The translations under genes were made by a program, and so were the position numbers. A stretch of DNA of 64,000 nt from Ruminococcus sp. (GTDB taxonomy: Bacteria > Bacillota > Clostridia > Oscillospirales > Ruminococcaceae): NCBI GenBank assembly GCA_017441505.1, contig JAFRXL010000030.1, forward strand, positions 83,215 through 147,214, written 5' to 3'. The notes under the pieces were generated by a model. That model had not been told where the DNA came from, did not search any database, and was given only the letters and a program-made list of their open reading frames with translations. Shown one piece after another: positions 32,676 through 42,421 of this stretch (position 1 is its first letter; each line of letters starts with the position of its first letter).

Positions 32676-32702
32676 AAAGAGAGCTTTGGCTCTCTTTTTT
32701 TA
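32676..32702 (+). terminator. Terminator of rnpB
   Basis: Stem AAAGAGAGC / GCTCTCTTT with a TTTG loop and a T7 tail. Confidence 0.92.
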
Positions 32703-32707
32703 TTTGC

Positions 32708-32730
32708 AGTGCAGGGATGTCATCCCTGCA
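32708..32730. other. Near-perfect palindrome downstream of rnpB
   Basis: GTGCAGGGATG and CATCCCTGCAC arms around a single T. It lies in a GC-richer 125-bp stretch with no gene. Function unknown. Confidence 0.5.
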
Positions 32731-32828
32731 CCCTTCTCACGCTCTCACTCGCAAGCTCGGTCACTCTCTGCGGGACGGTCAGTCTGCTTTCGCATACGCA
32801 AGTAATGTTATAAATCAGAATTTGTCTG

Positions 32829-33032
32829 TTAATGATTCCACATTATTCCTGTTGCAGTAAGTATTTTTCTTACATCTTCAGCATTACAATTTTCCTTTTT
32901 GGCAATCTCATCATAGGAATAGTATTCCCTCAATTCTCTGTTCTTATAGATATTCATTCTATAAGCGACTATTTTTTTAATAAATTCGTCAGAATATTCC
33001 GTTAATCCAAAATCTTCTCCTAAAGTAGTCAT
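32829..33032 (-). CDS. Small hypothetical protein, possible DNA-binding helix-turn-helix
   Basis: 67 residues, behind GAGGGAG. Not recognised. The C-terminal half (YSYDEIAKKENCNAEDVRKI) has the spacing of a helix-turn-helix. Acidic and basic residues are balanced and there is no membrane segment. It stands alone between rnpB and the clpC-like operon end. Confidence 0.55.
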   Translation of the reverse strand: MTTLGEDFGLTEYSDEFIKKIVAYRMNIYKNRELREYYSYDEIAKKENCNAEDVRKILTATGIMWNH

Positions 33033-33102
33033 GGTGCATTACTCCCTCTAAATTCCGATTTATCTTATTAAAGATTATACCACATCATCACAGTCAGCGT
33101 CA

Positions 33103-33135
33103 ACAAAAAAGCCATAGTACAAAAATACTATGGCT
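33103..33135 (-). terminator. Terminator of the ClpC-like gene
   Basis: Minus strand: AGCCATAGTA / TACTATGGCT stem with a TTTTTG loop region and a T6 tail, 8 bp past the stop. Confidence 0.85.
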
Positions 33136-33142
33136 CGATTTA

Positions 33143-35479
33143 TTATACTTTAACTGTTTTAGTTAAAATGATCTCATTGTCATCAATATCAGCTATAACG
33201 CTGTCACCTGCTTTCAGCTCGCCTGATACTATCTGTTTGGCAAGCTTATCTTCAAGCAGCTCTGTGACCTTACGCTTTATAGGTCTTGCACCATATCGCT
33301 CTGTATCAGCTGATTCAGCCACCGCATTTATGACCTCGTCTGAATAGTTCAGCTCTATTCCAAGCCTTTTTGCCCTGTTACGCAGGTCTTCGAGTGCTAT
33401 CCTGCTTATATCGACTATATCCTCACGTTCAAGCTTCCTGAACACGACTATTTCATCTATCCTGTTGATAAACTCCGGAGTAAAATGCTCCCTCACCGCA
33501 CCGTATACTCTCTCCTCCGCAGCTTTTACCCTGTTTTCGGAGAAACCTAATGCTCCGCCGCCTGAGATTATTTCCGCACCGATATTAGTGGTCATGATTA
33601 TAATACTGCTCCTGAAGCTTATCTGCCGCATTGATGAATCAGTGACCATACCCTCGTCAAGAATTTGCAAAAGGATGTTCAGCACCTCGTTGTCAGCCTT
33701 TTCTATCTCGTCAAAAAGTATGAGTGAGTATGGATTTCTGCGAACCTTTTCACATAAATTGTTACTGCTGTCGTCGTATCCGGTATATCCGGGAGGAGCT
33801 CCGATAAGCTTAGACACCGAATGCTTTTCCATATATTCCGACATATCTATGCGAATGAGAGAATTTTTAGTGTTGAACATTGCGTCCGCAAGAGCCTTAG
33901 CAAGCTCGGTTTTTCCTACTCCTGTAGGTCCGGCAAACAGAAATGAAGCTGTAGGACGGCGGTCATCCCGAAGTCCGGACTTTGCCCTGCATATAGCATT
34001 AGTCACCTTTTCCACTGCGTATTCATGTCCTATTACTCTTTCTGAAAGATAACGCTTCATCAGCCTTATCCTGTCCGAATCCTCCGGAGTTATCTTATTC
34101 AGAGGTATACCGGTTTTCAGTGATATTACTGATATAATGTCACTCTCAGTGACAACCGTTTTTTCCTTGCTGCCAATGACCTTGTTAAGATCATTCAGCC
34201 TGCGTGCCTTCATGTCTATAAGATCGGTATCTCTTCTGCATAATGCTGACGAATTTCTCAGCTTAGCACACGCACAGGCTTCATCAAGGACATCTATCGC
34301 CTTATCCGGCAGATAACGCTCGGCAATGTACCTGACTGACATATCGACCGAAAGTGCTGCGACTTCGTCACTTATCTCTACATTGTGGAAGTCCTCGTAG
34401 TTCTTTTTAAGTCCGCAAATTATCTTTACACAGCTCTTTTTATCGGGCTCAGTTACGTGGACAGGCTGGAATCTTCTTTCAAGTGCAGCATCCTTTTCGA
34501 TGCTCTTGCGGTACTCCTCAAAAGTAGTTGCACCGATTATTTGCAGCTCTCCCCTTGCAAGTCTTGGCTTCATGATATTTGCAGCATCGATCGCACCCTC
34601 AGCTGCTCCGGCACCGACTATAGTGTGTATCTCATCTATAAATAGGATTATATTGCCCGAATTTACTGCCTCATCCATACACGCCCTTACTCTCTCTTCA
34701 AAATCCCCCCTGTATTTAGCTCCGGACAGCAATGCGGCTATATCAAGCGAAAAAATATACCTGTTCTTTAGCGAATCCGGAACAAGATTTCTTACAAATA
34801 ATGCTGCTACACCCTCGACTATTGCAGTTTTTCCGACACCTGCCTCACCTATCAGACAAGGATTATTCTTAGTCCTTCGAGCAAGGATCTGCATCACACG
34901 GTCTATCTCATTTTTGCGTCCGATGAGAGGGTCATTTTTCTTCACGACTGAAATATCCGTGATATTTCTGCCGTACCTGAACAGATTTGGCAAATGTGAG
35001 AGCTTCGGTTTTGCTGCTTCATACAGCTCGTCACCGACATCTGATGATGTTATGTCTTTTAGTCCATTGCATATACCGTTTATATCAGCCTTCACTTTTT
35101 TTATAATGGTGTAGGCACTGCACGAGGACTCCTTCATCAATGCGGTAAGAATGTGTTCAGGTGCAGACTGCTTCTTTTTATCAGTCGCAGCTATATGGCA
35201 TGATATTTCAAGTATACGTCTCAGTGCAGTCGTCAGATACCGCTGATTCAGCAAAGTAGGCGAACCAGTCCCTACAAGGTCGATCATACCTGCTTTGATC
35301 TCATCGTATCCTGCACCGTTTTCAACAAGTATATCCGCAGCCTTTGTTGAACCGTCCTCAACAATTGAAAGCAGTATATGCTCGCTCCCGACGTAGGTAT
35401 GTCCCATTTCTGAGGCAGTTTTTATGGCGTTCTCGATTATTCTGATACTTTTTCTTGTGTATTTCTCTGTATTTATCAT
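33143..35479 (-). CDS. clpC: ClpC-like AAA+ unfoldase subunit of Clp protease
   Basis: 778 residues from ATG 35479, behind AGGAGG. Two Clp N-domain repeats (about 1-140) are followed by two AAA+ modules with Walker A GEAGVGKT and GPTGVGKT, plus LFIDEIHT and LILFDEIEKAD. The LGF tripeptide in GGGALGFSEN is a ClpP-docking loop, so it should feed substrates to ClpP. The linker between the AAA+ modules is about 35-40 residues, shorter than the coiled-coil middle domain of typical ClpC, so adaptor control may differ. ctsR, mcsA and mcsB are not adjacent. The clpC name is by nearest architecture; ClpE or ClpA-like naming is possible. Confidence 0.88.
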   Translation of the reverse strand: MINTEKYTRKSIRIIENAIKTASEMGHTYVGSEHILLSIVEDGSTKAADILVENGAGYDEIKAGMIDLVGTGSPTLLNQRYLTTALRRILEISCHIAATDKKKQSAPEHILTALMKESSCSAYTIIKKVKADINGICNGLKDITSSDVGDELYEAAKPKLSHLPNLFRYGRNITDISVVKKNDPLIGRKNEIDRVMQILARRTKNNPCLIGEAGVGKTAIVEGVAALFVRNLVPDSLKNRYIFSLDIAALLSGAKYRGDFEERVRACMDEAVNSGNIILFIDEIHTIVGAGAAEGAIDAANIMKPRLARGELQIIGATTFEEYRKSIEKDAALERRFQPVHVTEPDKKSCVKIICGLKKNYEDFHNVEISDEVAALSVDMSVRYIAERYLPDKAIDVLDEACACAKLRNSSALCRRDTDLIDMKARRLNDLNKVIGSKEKTVVTESDIISVISLKTGIPLNKITPEDSDRIRLMKRYLSERVIGHEYAVEKVTNAICRAKSGLRDDRRPTASFLFAGPTGVGKTELAKALADAMFNTKNSLIRIDMSEYMEKHSVSKLIGAPPGYTGYDDSSNNLCEKVRRNPYSLILFDEIEKADNEVLNILLQILDEGMVTDSSMRQISFRSSIIIMTTNIGAEIISGGGALGFSENRVKAAEERVYGAVREHFTPEFINRIDEIVVFRKLEREDIVDISRIALEDLRNRAKRLGIELNYSDEVINAVAESADTERYGARPIKRKVTELLEDKLAKQIVSGELKAGDSVIADIDDNEIILTKTVKV

Positions 35480-35652
35480 TCTGTTATCCTCCTGCACTTC
35501 TTATGACTATATTATGCCACTATTTCTATGCGATAACAGTCGAAAATAATAAACAGGGAATTTTTTGTAACACTTTTTTCGCCATAGCATACTATGTACT
35601 ATGAAGCAAAGACAAAAAGCTTCAAATACATCATTTTAAGGAGTGTTCTTCT

Positions 35653-35787
35653 ATGTGTAATTCTTGTTTTGACGGTGGCAACTGCTGGTGCATCATTCTT
35701 CTCATTCTTCTCTTCATTCTTCTCTTTGGCGGATGCGGCAATAATGGCTGCGACTGCAACAACAACGGCTGCGGCTGTGGATGCTGA
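35653..35787 (+). CDS. 44-residue Cys-rich membrane miniprotein
   Basis: ATG 35653 follows TTTTAAGGAG by 10 nt. The peptide starts MCNSCFDGGNCWC, has one Ile/Leu/Phe membrane span, and ends in a Cys/Gly/Asn tail (GCDCNNNGCGCGC). Twelve of 44 residues are Cys or flank the span in CxC patterns. Such short Cys-rich proteins occur in clostridia without known function. A longer overlapping frame (35594-35872) has no ribosome-binding site. Metal binding or membrane redox is a guess. Confidence 0.6.
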   Translation: MCNSCFDGGNCWCIILLILLFILLFGGCGNNGCDCNNNGCGCGC

Positions 35788-35795
35788 TCTACTAA

Positions 35796-35830
35796 AAAAG
35801 GGCTCTGTACACCTGTACAGAGCCCGAAAT
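35796..35830. terminator. Terminator shared by the miniprotein and clpX
   Basis: 12-bp perfect stem GGGCTCTGTACA / TGTACAGAGCCC with a 2-nt loop. The minus side has a T6 run (clpX), the plus side a weaker ATTTTATT. Confidence 0.88.
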
Positions 35831-35831
35831 T

Positions 35832-37118
35832 TTATTCAGCCATTGAAACAACTTTGTTTCTTCTATTTATAAGTACCGGCTGTGTCTGATTCACAACGCA
35901 GTCAGCGGTAATAGTTACCTTAGCGATACTTGTATCAGACGGCAGTGAATACATGGACTTCATCAAAATGCCCTCAAGGATAGAACGAAGTCCTCTTGCA
36001 CCTGTCTTCTGTGCAATAGCCTTCTTTGCAACCTCGATAAGAGCATCGTCTTCAATATCAAGCTCAATATCGTCATAGTGGAAGAGCTTCTTATACTGCT
36101 TGATAAGAGCATTTTTAGGCTCTGTAAGAATCCTTACGAGAGAGTGCTCGTCAAGCTCTTCAAGAACTGAAATTACCGGAAGTCTTCCGACAAATTCAGG
36201 TACCATACCGAATTTTACGAGGTCTTTAGGAACGACCTTCTTGAAGATGTTGTCCTTTTCTTCCTGATGAGTCTTTATTTCTCCGCCGAAACCTATAGGA
36301 GCTTTACCTATACGCTTCTGGATCTGTTTTTCGAGTCCATCGAAAGCTCCGCCGCATATAAAGAGGATATTCTTTGTATTGATCTGCAAAACTTCCTGAT
36401 TAGGGTGCTTTCTGCCGCCCTGCGGAGGAACATTTGATACTGTACCCTCAATGATTTTGAGGAGTGCCTGCTGAACTCCCTCACCGCTTACATCACGGGT
36501 AAGGGAAGTATTCTCAGACTTACGTGCGATCTTATCTATCTCGTCGATATATATGATACCACGTTCTGCCGCCTTTATATCGAAGTCGGCAGCCTGAATA
36601 AGTCTTAAAAGAACGTTTTCAACGTCGTCGCCGACATATCCGGCTTCTGTAATAGTAGTAGCATCTGCGATAGCAAACGGTACATTAAGTATCTTAGCGA
36701 GTGTCTGTGCAAGGAAAGTCTTTCCGACACCGGTAGGTCCGAGGAGAAGCACATTGCTCTTCTGGAGCTCTACGCCGTCAGAATTTTCATCATCCTGATT
36801 TTCCTGACTCAAAATACGCTTATAGTGGTTATAGACCGCAACTGCCAGAGAGATCTTGGCATCATCCTGACCTATAACATATTCATCAAGGAATTCCTTT
36901 ATCTCTACCGGTTTAAGCAGATTCATCTGAGACAGAGGAGTGTCTCCGTCTTTTTTGGCTGCCTTACGCTTTGCCTTAGAAACTCCTGAACCATACAGCA
37001 TTTCGTAACAGTATGTCACGCATTCGTCGCATATATTAGCGGGGCCTGCCGAAAACATACTGTGCACACGATTCTCACCTTTACCGCAGAAACTGCATGA
37101 TTTGAATGATTCACTCAT
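35832..37118 (-). CDS. clpX: ATP-dependent protease ATP-binding subunit ClpX
   Basis: 428 residues. N-terminal zinc-binding domain with CSFCGK and CDECVTYC, then one AAA+ module: Walker A GPTGVGKT, Walker [12 protein letters not shown], a pore loop GYVGDD and the sensor [13 protein letters not shown]. An IGFGGE loop is the ClpP-docking site. It unfolds tagged proteins and hands them to ClpP. Nine bp downstream of clpP in a tig-clpP-clpX unit. Confidence 0.96.
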   Translation of the reverse strand: MSESFKSCSFCGKGENRVHSMFSAGPANICDECVTYCYEMLYGSGVSKAKRKAAKKDGDTPLSQMNLLKPVEIKEFLDEYVIGQDDAKISLAVAVYNHYKRILSQENQDDENSDGVELQKSNVLLLGPTGVGKTFLAQTLAKILNVPFAIADATTITEAGYVGDDVENVLLRLIQAADFDIKAAERGIIYIDEIDKIARKSENTSLTRDVSGEGVQQALLKIIEGTVSNVPPQGGRKHPNQEVLQINTKNILFICGGAFDGLEKQIQKRIGKAPIGFGGEIKTHQEEKDNIFKKVVPKDLVKFGMVPEFVGRLPVISVLEELDEHSLVRILTEPKNALIKQYKKLFHYDDIELDIEDDALIEVAKKAIAQKTGARGLRSILEGILMKSMYSLPSDTSIAKVTITADCVVNQTQPVLINRRNKVVSMAE

Positions 37119-37127
37119 TTATATAAC

Positions 37128-37718
37128 CTACCTTTTCTCGATTACCTTATCGATAAGACCGTACTCCATAGCTTCCTGAGCCATCATATAATTATCACGC
37201 TCACAGTCGATATGGATCTGTTCAAGAGTCTTTCCGGTATTTGCAGCGAGGATAGCCTCAAGTCTGTCTCTTGTTCTTTCAAGATTTCTTGCATGGATCA
37301 TGATGTCAGTCTGCTGACCGCCAAGACCGCCGCCGATAAGAGGCTGATGGATCATTATCTCACTGTTCGGAAGAGCAAATCTTTTGCCCTTAGCTCCGGC
37401 TGAAAGAAGGAATGCACCCATAGAAGCAGCCATACCTATGCATATAGTAGAAACGTCGCACTTGATATAATTCATTGTATCATAAATAGCAAAACCAGCT
37501 GTTACTGAACCGCCGGGGCTGTTTATATAAAGTGAAATATCCTTTTCTGTGTCCTGACTTTCAAGATACAGAAGCTGTGCAACTACGAGACTTGCTGTTG
37601 CATCATTTACCTGATCCGAAAGCATAATGATTCTGTCGTTTAAAAGTCTTGAAAAAATATCGTATGATCTTTCTCCACGGCTTGTCTGTTCAACGACATA
37701 TGGTACTAAACTGCTCAT
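37128..37718 (-). CDS. clpP: ATP-dependent Clp protease proteolytic subunit ClpP
   Basis: 196 residues. Catalytic triad visible: Ser in GMAASMGAF, His in EIMIHQPL, and Asp in the DCERDNYM segment. It forms the 14-subunit proteolytic chamber used by ClpX and the ClpC-like protein encoded here. Preceded by a hairpin between tig and clpP (37747-37772) that may tune expression. Confidence 0.96.
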   Translation of the reverse strand: MSSLVPYVVEQTSRGERSYDIFSRLLNDRIIMLSDQVNDATASLVVAQLLYLESQDTEKDISLYINSPGGSVTAGFAIYDTMNYIKCDVSTICIGMAASMGAFLLSAGAKGKRFALPNSEIMIHQPLIGGGLGGQQTDIMIHARNLERTRDRLEAILAANTGKTLEQIHIDCERDNYMMAQEAMEYGLIDKVIEKR

Positions 37719-37746
37719 AAATCCATCGCCCTTTCTTTAAAAACGC

Positions 37747-37772
37747 TTGTCCCACAAAAAGCTGTGGGACAA
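37747..37772 (-). terminator. Hairpin between tig and clpP
   Basis: Perfect 10-bp stem TTGTCCCACA / TGTGGGACAA with a 6-nt loop. On the minus strand GCGTTTTTAAAG follows, giving a moderate terminator that could lower clpPX expression relative to tig, or act as a processing site. Confidence 0.6.
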
Positions 37773-37807
37773 ACTATAGTTATTATGTTATTCTATGTCG
37801 AAAAAGA

Positions 37808-39130
37808 TTATTCAGCGTCAGCTGTTTCCTCAGTTTTCTCAGCAAGAGTGTTGTCAACCACAGCATTCTCCTTAACAAGCTCTACTGCCTTCTGAACCTT
37901 GAGATCAGCAATGTAGTCATCGAGTGGGATGAACTTCTTAACTGTATCAACATCGATCTTATTTGCAGCAGCGATGTCAGCGAGACCTGCATTGATCTCA
38001 TCTTCTGATGGCTCGATAGCCTCATACTCAGCGATCTTCTCAAGAGCAAGGCGGAGCTTAACTTCGCTCTCAGCTCTGTCTCTGTAAGTATCTCTGAATG
38101 ACTCAGCATCCATACCTGTGTACTGGAAGTAAAGGTTCATATCCATGCCCTGTGAACGGAGCTGCTGATCGAAATTACGCATAAGAGCATCGATCCTGTG
38201 CTCGAACATACAATTCGGGATAGGAGCGTCAACCTTCTCGATAAGAGCGTTCATGAGAGCGTTCTCAAAGCTGGAATCAGCCTGCTGAACAGCAGCTTCT
38301 TCGAGCTTCTCACGGATGTCCTTCTTATACTCGTCAACTGTATCGAACTCTGTAGCATCCTTTACGAGGTCATCATTGATCTCCGGGAGCTCCTCGTAGC
38401 TGATAGCCTTGAGCTTTGTTTTGAAAGTAGCTTCCTTGCCAGCGTAATCAGCCATCTGGTAATCCTCTGGGAAAGTAACGACTACATCGAACTCATCGCC
38501 GATGTTGTGACCAACGATCTGGTCCTCGAAACCTGGGATGAATGCACCGCTGCCGAGCTTGAGTGGGTGATCTTCGCCCTTGCCGCCCTCGAATGCTTCG
38601 TCACCGAAGAAACCTTCAAAGTCGATGATAACTTCGTCATCGAGCTGAGCAGCTCTGTCCTCAACGGAAACTATACGAGCGTTCTTCTTTCTGATGATCT
38701 CGATCTGCTTGTCGATGTCCTCATCAGTGATCTCCTTAACTACCTTAGCAGCCTTGATTCCCTTATAGTCAGCGATCTCGATCTCTGGCTTAGTAACGCA
38801 AACAGCCTTGATCTCAACGCCTTCATTCTTATCGATAGAAGTAACTTCTACGCTTGGTCTGTCAACGAGAACGAGACCTGTCTCCTGAACAGCAGCATCA
38901 ACTTCTGGTCCAACGAGAGCATTGATAGCTCCCTCGTAGAATGCACCCTCACCGAAAGTCTTCTCAGCAAGCTTTCTTGAAACCTTGCCCTTTCTGAAGC
39001 CCTTGATCTGGATGTTCTTCTTCTGACGCTGATATTCCTGCTCAACAGCGTTCTCAAATGCCTCTGCTCCAATAGAAATTACTAACTCAGTAGTATTCAC
39101 ATCTGTCTTGTTTGATGATTTTAAACTCAT
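37808..39130 (-). CDS. tig: Trigger factor
   Basis: 440 residues from ATG 39130, behind GGAGG (the ATG at 39148 contains that site). N-terminal ribosome-binding signature IKGFRKGKVS (GFRxGKxP type, here with Ser), central FKBP-type peptidyl-prolyl isomerase region (DEVIIDFEGFFGDEAFEGG, shortened), and a long helical C-terminal chaperone region with an acidic tail. Ribosome-associated chaperone for nascent chains. Strong codon bias leaves a 260-codon open frame on the opposite strand. Confidence 0.95.
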   Translation of the reverse strand: MSLKSSNKTDVNTTELVISIGAEAFENAVEQEYQRQKKNIQIKGFRKGKVSRKLAEKTFGEGAFYEGAINALVGPEVDAAVQETGLVLVDRPSVEVTSIDKNEGVEIKAVCVTKPEIEIADYKGIKAAKVVKEITDEDIDKQIEIIRKKNARIVSVEDRAAQLDDEVIIDFEGFFGDEAFEGGKGEDHPLKLGSGAFIPGFEDQIVGHNIGDEFDVVVTFPEDYQMADYAGKEATFKTKLKAISYEELPEINDDLVKDATEFDTVDEYKKDIREKLEEAAVQQADSSFENALMNALIEKVDAPIPNCMFEHRIDALMRNFDQQLRSQGMDMNLYFQYTGMDAESFRDTYRDRAESEVKLRLALEKIAEYEAIEPSEDEINAGLADIAAANKIDVDTVKKFIPLDDYIADLKVQKAVELVKENAVVDNTLAEKTEETADAE

Positions 39131-39171
39131 GATAAATGCTTCCTCCATTAATTATATAACATACTTGGTAC

Positions 39172-39177
39172 ATTATA
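39172..39177 (-). promoter_or_regulatory. Extended -10 element of the tig-clpP-clpX operon
   Basis: Minus strand TGGTATAAT; no good -35 hexamer is visible, consistent with an extended -10 promoter. Confidence 0.5.
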
Positions 39178-39232
39178 CCACATTTCAAAAAATTTTTCTA
39201 CTGATTTTCAACACTTCTGCATATTGCACAAC

Positions 39233-39925
39233 TCACAAAACTTTTTCAGGGACAAATTGTAGATAATCACCTGCAATAAGGTGAAAATCAATGTCGTCAT
39301 AGGTATTTGTCACACAAAGCTCGTGAGCCGACTTACCATGGATATGTCCATAATAGCAATGCTTTATTTTATAACGGTAAAGTATCTGAAGTATGTCATA
39401 GTTGAAATTTGTTGCGAAAATAGGCGGATAATGCATGAACACAATAGGTTCAAGCTCCTCTTTCAGTGCGGACTGTATCGACGTTTCAAGACGCTGCACT
39501 TCCCTTTTCAGGACTTTTTCATCCTGAGTCTCGCCGGGCATATTCACCCAGCCTCTGGTTCCGCAGATACCGTAGTTTTCATAGCGGTAGTGGTTATTGT
39601 GCAGTATCTTTATTGAATCGAGCCCTTCCGCAGCAAGGAAGTCCTCCATTTTCTTTTTGGTGGTCCACCAGTAATCGTGATTTCCTTTTAATATAATCTT
39701 CTCACCTGGAAGTCTGTGTATAAACTGAAAATCAGGAAGTGCCTGCTGGAGAGACATTCCCCAAGAAATATCTCCGGCAAGTACTATCGTATCATCTGGC
39801 TTGATAATTTCAAGCCAGTTCTTTTCTATTTTTTCCTGATAATCCTTCCACCCTGCAAAGATGCTCATAGTCTTTGAAGGGTCACTGAAACACAGATGAA
39901 GATCACCTAATACATATAAACTCAT
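39233..39925 (-). CDS. Metallophosphoesterase (calcineurin-like)
   Basis: 230 residues. The metal-binding blocks of the calcineurin-like fold are all present: GDLHL, LAGDISWG, LKGNHDYWW, and later FMHYPP and YYGHIHG. These coordinate two metals for phosphoester hydrolysis. Substrate unknown. It lies 3 bp after threonine synthase and is the last gene of the long leftward operon. No clear terminator is seen before tig. Confidence 0.9.
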   Translation of the reverse strand: MSLYVLGDLHLCFSDPSKTMSIFAGWKDYQEKIEKNWLEIIKPDDTIVLAGDISWGMSLQQALPDFQFIHRLPGEKIILKGNHDYWWTTKKKMEDFLAAEGLDSIKILHNNHYRYENYGICGTRGWVNMPGETQDEKVLKREVQRLETSIQSALKEELEPIVFMHYPPIFATNFNYDILQILYRYKIKHCYYGHIHGKSAHELCVTNTYDDIDFHLIAGDYLQFVPEKVL

Positions 39926-39928
39926 GGA

Positions 39929-41422
39929 TCATATTCCAAGGGTTTTAAGAACATACTGCTTCTGATCCGCCTTATCTATAACGTCATTGAAACGTTCCGG
40001 CTTATTTTTGAGATCTGCAAGAGCAGCAGGAATATCGAGCTTTGAAAGCTCTGCAATCTTGTCGACCTTGCTGTACTCATCTATATCAGAAGCCTTGCCC
40101 TCAAGTGCTTCAAGAACTGCTGCACTGAATTTATAAGGGCTTGCTGTTGAAGCGATAACAGTCTTTGTAGTATCGCCTGTAGCCTCTCTGTAGTCGTTAT
40201 ACACCTTAACTGCAACGGCAGTATGAGTATCGCAGGTATATCCATATTTCTCGTAAATACCGTGGATAGTCTCCTTAGTCTGCTCGTCATCGCAGTAACC
40301 TGCACAGAACTCCTCCTGAAGCTTAGCCTTTACATCAGCTGAAACTTCATACTTGCCCTCTGAAGCAAGCTTGCCGAACCACTCACGGATAACAGCATCA
40401 TTTCTGTCTGTCATGAGGTAAAGAAGTCTTTCAAGGTTGCTGGAAATGAGTATATCCATTGAAGGAGATACTGTTGCAAAGAACTTACGATTTCTGTCAT
40501 ACACACCAGTATTGATGAAGTCTGTAAGTACATTGTTGATATTTGATGCACAGATGAGCTTATTTACCGGAACTCCCATGTGCTTTGCATAGTAAGCAGC
40601 GAGGATATTTCCGAAGTTTCCTGTTGGAACGACAATGTTTATCTTGTCGCCGAGATTTATCTGCTCATCTTTAACAAGCTCAGCATAAGCTGAGATATAG
40701 TAAACTACCTGTGGCACAAGACGTCCCCAGTTGATGGAGTTTGCTGATGAGAACACGATGCCATTGTCGCTGAGCTGCTTCTTGACATCCTCGTCAGTAA
40801 ATATAGCCTTGACACCGTTCTGGCAGTCGTCAAAGTTTCCTTTTATAGCACACACTCCGACATTTGAGCCTTCCTGAGTTTTCATCTGACGCTTCTGCAT
40901 CGGACTTACACCGTCCTCAGGATAGAATACGAGTATTGATGTACCCTCAACGTCCTTGAATCCCTCAAGAGCAGCCTTACCTGTATCGCCTGATGTAGCA
41001 ACAAGGATAACTATCTTCTTATCGAGATTTATCTTCTTGGCAGAAGTTGTAAGGAAATATGGGAGTATCTGAAGTGCCATATCTTTAAAGGCACAAGTTG
41101 GTCCATGCCAGAGTTCAAGCATATATGTTCCGTCAAAGAGATGAGCGAGTTCAGCAATGCTCTCGGTCTCAAAATTCTTTGTAGAATAGGCATTATCTGT
41201 ACAGTAATGTATTTCAGCCTCTGTAAAGTCTGTAAGGTACTTGGAGAAAACGAACGCAGCTCTGTCGGCATATTTCATGTCACCGACTGCCTTTATCTCT
41301 TCAAGTGAAAGCTGTGGTATGCTCTCGGGAACGAAAAGTCCGCCGTCAACAGAGATACCCTGAGTAATAGCCTCAGCACTGCTTACCTTCACATTGCTGT
41401 TTCTTGTGCTGTTATAGAACAT
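39929..41422 (-). CDS. thrC: Threonine synthase
   Basis: 497 residues, the long form of ThrC. The PLP lysine is in GPTCAFKDMALQ; VATSGDTGKAALEGF is the phosphate-binding loop of the fold-type II family, and the N-terminal YNSTRNSNVKVSS start is typical. It converts O-phosphohomoserine to threonine. Eleven bp after yraN in a housekeeping operon rather than with other threonine genes. Confidence 0.95.
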   Translation of the reverse strand: MFYNSTRNSNVKVSSAEAITQGISVDGGLFVPESIPQLSLEEIKAVGDMKYADRAAFVFSKYLTDFTEAEIHYCTDNAYSTKNFETESIAELAHLFDGTYMLELWHGPTCAFKDMALQILPYFLTTSAKKINLDKKIVILVATSGDTGKAALEGFKDVEGTSILVFYPEDGVSPMQKRQMKTQEGSNVGVCAIKGNFDDCQNGVKAIFTDEDVKKQLSDNGIVFSSANSINWGRLVPQVVYYISAYAELVKDEQINLGDKINIVVPTGNFGNILAAYYAKHMGVPVNKLICASNINNVLTDFINTGVYDRNRKFFATVSPSMDILISSNLERLLYLMTDRNDAVIREWFGKLASEGKYEVSADVKAKLQEEFCAGYCDDEQTKETIHGIYEKYGYTCDTHTAVAVKVYNDYREATGDTTKTVIASTASPYKFSAAVLEALEGKASDIDEYSKVDKIAELSKLDIPAALADLKNKPERFNDVIDKADQKQYVLKTLGI

Positions 41423-41433
41423 ATTATCACCCT

Positions 41434-41811
41434 TTAAAATATGAAATTGTAGCCTGTTGTATCATAGGCATTAAAAATATAATCAATGCTGAGCACCTTA
41501 TCTCCGTCGATGATGACTTGTGCGACATCAAACCGAGGCTGGAGCATACTCGGATGCTTACAGCAATAATCAGCAGCTGTTTTAATAATAAGTCCACGTT
41601 TGCGTTTATTCACAGCCTCAAAACCGCTGACAAGGCTGTCCGGCTTACGTGCTTTGACCTCCACAAACGCCAGATAATCGCCATTTTCGGCAATTATATC
41701 TATCTCACCGCCCTTTATGCGATAATTGCGGGCTGTGATCGTATATCCACGCTCGATAAGGTAGCTGCAAACGCTGTCCTCACCAAGCTTACCTGTTTCA
41801 CTTCTGGTCAT
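41434..41811 (-). CDS. yraN: YraN-family (UPF0102) nuclease-fold protein
   Basis: 125 residues from ATG 41811 ([12 protein letters not shown]), overlapping the rnhB stop by 14 nt; longer starts would run far into rnhB. The family pattern is complete: [17 protein letters not shown], then [23 protein letters not shown] (given here in two parts: [10 protein letters not shown] and LAFVEVKAR), which resembles Holliday-junction resolvase/restriction-endonuclease-like catalytic residues. Biochemical role unproven. Conserved partner of rnhB. Confidence 0.9.
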   Translation of the reverse strand: MTRSETGKLGEDSVCSYLIERGYTITARNYRIKGGEIDIIAENGDYLAFVEVKARKPDSLVSGFEAVNKRKRGLIIKTAADYCCKHPSMLQPRFDVAQVIIDGDKVLSIDYIFNAYDTTGYNFIF

Positions 41812-42421
41812 ATAATTTTTTAAGGAAAGTCCTGCGGTGAACATCGGATATACCATGTTCCGCCAACTTTTCGTAATGAAGCTTAGTACCATAGCCCTTA
41901 TGCTGTTCAAAAGCATACTGCGGATACTTCACTGCAAGTTCCCTCATATAGCGGTCACGAGCGACCTTTGCAAGAACTGAAGCGGCTGAAATGGACGCTG
42001 ATGTCGCATCGCCCTTTATCACGTATCTTGCTTCGCAGCCGAGCTCCGGAAGCCTATTGCCGTCGATCAGAGCAAGGTCAGGCTTCAAGCCAAGTCCCTC
42101 TACAGCTCTTTTCATAGCAAGCATAGTCGCATTGAGGATATTCATGCTGTCGATCTCCTGAACAGAAGCTGTAGCAATGCAGTAAGCATCAGCCCTGTCT
42201 CTGATAACGTCAAAAAGCTCCTCACGACGCTTTTCAGATATTTTCTTGCTGTCATTGAGGTAGTCAATGAGTATTCCGTCATTCAGCACTACTGCCGCAG
42301 CATAGACATCACCGGCAAGAGGACCTCTGCCTGCTTCGTCAACACCGCATATTATCGGGAATTCCCTGCGGAGTTCAGAATCATATTCAAAAAGCTCCTT
42401 ATGCAATATCACTCTTGGCAT
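41798..42421 (-). CDS. rnhB: Ribonuclease HII
   Basis: 207 residues. The active-site start [12 protein letters not shown] (Asp28, Glu29) and the LIDGN motif with a following metal-binding Asp are intact, as are the [14 protein letters not shown] and QHKGYGT blocks. It cuts RNA in RNA/DNA hybrids and single ribonucleotides in DNA. It overlaps the ylqF stop by 13 nt and has AAAGGAG in front. Confidence 0.96.
   Translation of the reverse strand: MPRVILHKELFEYDSELRREFPIICGVDEAGRGPLAGDVYAAAVVLNDGILIDYLNDSKKISEKRREELFDVIRDRADAYCIATASVQEIDSMNILNATMLAMKRAVEGLGLKPDLALIDGNRLPELGCEARYVIKGDATSASISAASVLAKVARDRYMRELAVKYPQYAFEQHKGYGTKLHYEKLAEHGISDVHRRTFLKKLYDQK

Noticed and set aside
35594-35872. 92-codon frame overlapping the Cys-rich miniprotein
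   Set aside because: No ribosome-binding site; runs through the terminator and into the clpX end, while the 44-codon frame has a good start.
38198-38980. 260-codon open frame opposite trigger factor
   Set aside because: Opposite-strand frame kept open by the strong codon bias of tig; no ribosome-binding site and low-complexity Ser/Leu/Asp content.
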